Under the pieces are notes generated by a model. The model was not told the DNA's origin. It was given only the letters and a program-made list of their open reading frames with translations, and did no database searches. A stretch of 5,447 nucleotides of DNA. It comes from Deltaproteobacteria bacterium. GTDB taxonomy: Bacteria; Myxococcota; XYA12-FULL-58-9; JAUUZB01. The translations under genes were made by a program, and so were the position numbers. The stretch is from NCBI GenBank assembly GCA_030590185.1, contig JAUUZB010000365.1, positions 1 through 5,447 on the forward strand, read 5' to 3'. Each line of letters starts with the position of its first letter. The first letter of the stretch is position 1. This document shows positions 4,365-5,447 of this stretch, piece by piece.

Positions 4365-5447
4365 ATGCGGTTCTCGCTCGTCATGGTCGTCGTGGCTGCG
4401 CTGGCGGCGACCCCCGTTCTCGCCCAGCCGACCTCGGCGGTCACCCAGGCCCGCAAGGCCCAGGTGGTGTTCATCATCGACAACTCCGGCAGCATGCGGG
4501 GCACCGACCCGGACCGACTCGCGACCTTCGCGGTCAAGTCGTTACTCAGCATGCTCGACGACTCCGACGAAGCCACGGTCATCGGCCTCACCCACAAGGG
4601 CGCCGACGTCCAACCGATCGCGCCGCTCTCCCGAAACCGCGCCGCCCTGATGACCTACCTCGACCGTCTCGGGGCGGAGTACGAAGAGGCCTGGGCGACC
4701 CCCTGCCGGCCGGCGCTGCGCCGCGCCCGCGACCTTCTCAACCGCAGTTATCGCTCCGGTGTCTCCCAGGTGATCTTCTTCTTGACCGACGGCAAGTGTG
4801 AGCCGGCGCGCCATCGCGCGGAGCCGCCGCAGCCCTACCTCGATGGCATGACCTCCCACAACGACGGTCGCTTTCAGTTCTACCTGCTGCGCTTTGGCGC
4901 CGCCTACGGCAACACGCTGGCGCTGTATGCCAAGGACACCAACGGCACCACCTCGGAGGTCTCGTCGGCCGATCCCACCGGCCTGTTGCGCCCCTTTGCC
5001 GAGGCGCTGTCTCGCTCCCAGGGCTACCGCGCCTATGAGCTGAGTCCCAGGGACACCCACCTCGGCGCCCATCGCGGAGCGGTGCGGGTACGCCTGCTGG
5101 CCATCGCCCCCGGTCAAGGGCAGCCCATGAAGTTCAAGATCGATCCCGAGCAGCCCGACAGCAAGCCGCTGCAGATCGTCGCCGAACAGGCCAACACCCA
5201 TCACTACCCAGGCAAGGGCGTCTATCGCTACGCCACCCTCGACTACCGGCCGGGGACCGTGCCGGTGCGGGTCTCGGTGCTCGGCGCTGGGGATGCCTGG
5301 AAGCTGATCGCCCTGCCGGAGTACCGCCTGTCGATCGACATGCGCTTCTTCGCCGGTCGCTGCGGCGCCGAGCCGATGGGGCCCGAGGTCAATAGCTTCT
5401 ACACCGGCTCCGACTTCTGCGCGGTGGTACGGCTGCTGTCGCTGGTC
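4365..5447 (+). CDS. Secreted von Willebrand factor A (VWA) domain protein, N-terminal part (runs off right edge)
   Basis: The frame is open from 4365 to the window end: 361 residues and no stop. MRFSLVMVVVAALAATPVLA is a Sec signal peptide, probably cut after A20 (V-L-A before Q21). The VWA domain spans about 32-217 and has a complete metal-ion-dependent adhesion site: D39-N-S41-G-S43, T112 (W-A-T-P) and D142 in FFLTDG. VWA domains bind protein partners through a divalent metal held there. C114 and C145 sit right beside the second and third metal-site loops and could be disulfide-linked; C333 and C352 may form another pair. Residues about 225-361 look like beta-sandwich material (VRVRLLAIAPG, VPVRVSVLGAG, YRLSIDM) and I do not recognise a family there. 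No membrane anchor is seen in this part. The neighbours suggest a surface or periplasmic role in adhesion or complex assembly. Confidence 0.9.
   Translation, partial: MRFSLVMVVVAALAATPVLAQPTSAVTQARKAQVVFIIDNSGSMRGTDPDRLATFAVKSLLSMLDDSDEATVIGLTHKGADVQPIAPLSRNRAALMTYLDRLGAEYEEAWATPCRPALRRARDLLNRSYRSGVSQVIFFLTDGKCEPARHRAEPPQPYLDGMTSHNDGRFQFYLLRFGAAYGNTLALYAKDTNGTTSEVSSADPTGLLRPFAEALSRSQGYRAYELSPRDTHLGAHRGAVRVRLLAIAPGQGQPMKFKIDPEQPDSKPLQIVAEQANTHHYPGKGVYRYATLDYRPGTVPVRVSVLGAGDAWKLIALPEYRLSIDMRFFAGRCGAEPMGPEVNSFYTGSDFCAVVRLLSLV

Noticed and set aside
4542..5204. 220-codon minus-strand ORF opposite the VWA gene
   Set aside because: The plus strand has a complete VWA metal site, a signal peptide and a ribosome binding site. 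The minus ORF is a GC-driven shadow.

Overview
The window is GC-rich, with strong G/C preference at third codon positions. It reads as accessory chromosomal DNA of an environmental Gram-negative bacterium. Four of the five clear genes encode exported or lipid-anchored proteins. Their styles (Cys-rich tandem repeats, Asp-rich calcium-type repeats, a secreted von Willebrand A protein, a DsbA-type oxidoreductase with an N-terminal coiled coil) are typical of Myxococcota and related former deltaproteobacteria. This assignment rests on protein style alone; there is no rRNA or marker gene.

Layout. (1) Bases 426 to 1, minus strand: the N-terminal part of an exported Cys-rich protein built of 34-residue repeats, running off the left edge. 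(2) Bases 427-699: a divergent intergenic region with a sigma70-like promoter and several inverted repeats. (3) Bases 700-1266, plus strand: a 188-aa lipoprotein of unknown function. (4) Bases 1267-1418: a gap with a short coding-like stretch interrupted at a T7 run. (5) Minus strand: a DsbA-family thioredoxin-fold protein (ends at 1419) just downstream of a 678-aa exported protein (4180 to 2144). The large protein has a TIG-like domain, calcium-binding-type Asp repeats and a probable beta-propeller. The two genes form a probable operon and may overlap by 4 nt if the first starts at a CTG. (6) Bases 4181-4364: a second divergent intergenic region, with an extended -10 box for the minus-strand operon. 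(7) Bases 4365-5447, plus strand: a secreted VWA-domain protein cut by the right edge.

How they may work together (inference): the locus looks like a set of cell-surface or periplasmic proteins rich in cysteine and calcium-binding motifs. A thiol-disulfide oxidoreductase encoded in the same transcript as the Cys-rich TIG/Asp-repeat/propeller protein could oxidise or proofread that protein and perhaps its neighbours. I see no mobile element, tRNA, rRNA, CRISPR or defence-type enzyme. The most interesting items are the unresolved, probably non-ATG start of the DsbA-like gene, the operator-like inverted repeats upstream of the small lipoprotein, and the cysteine placement in the surface proteins.
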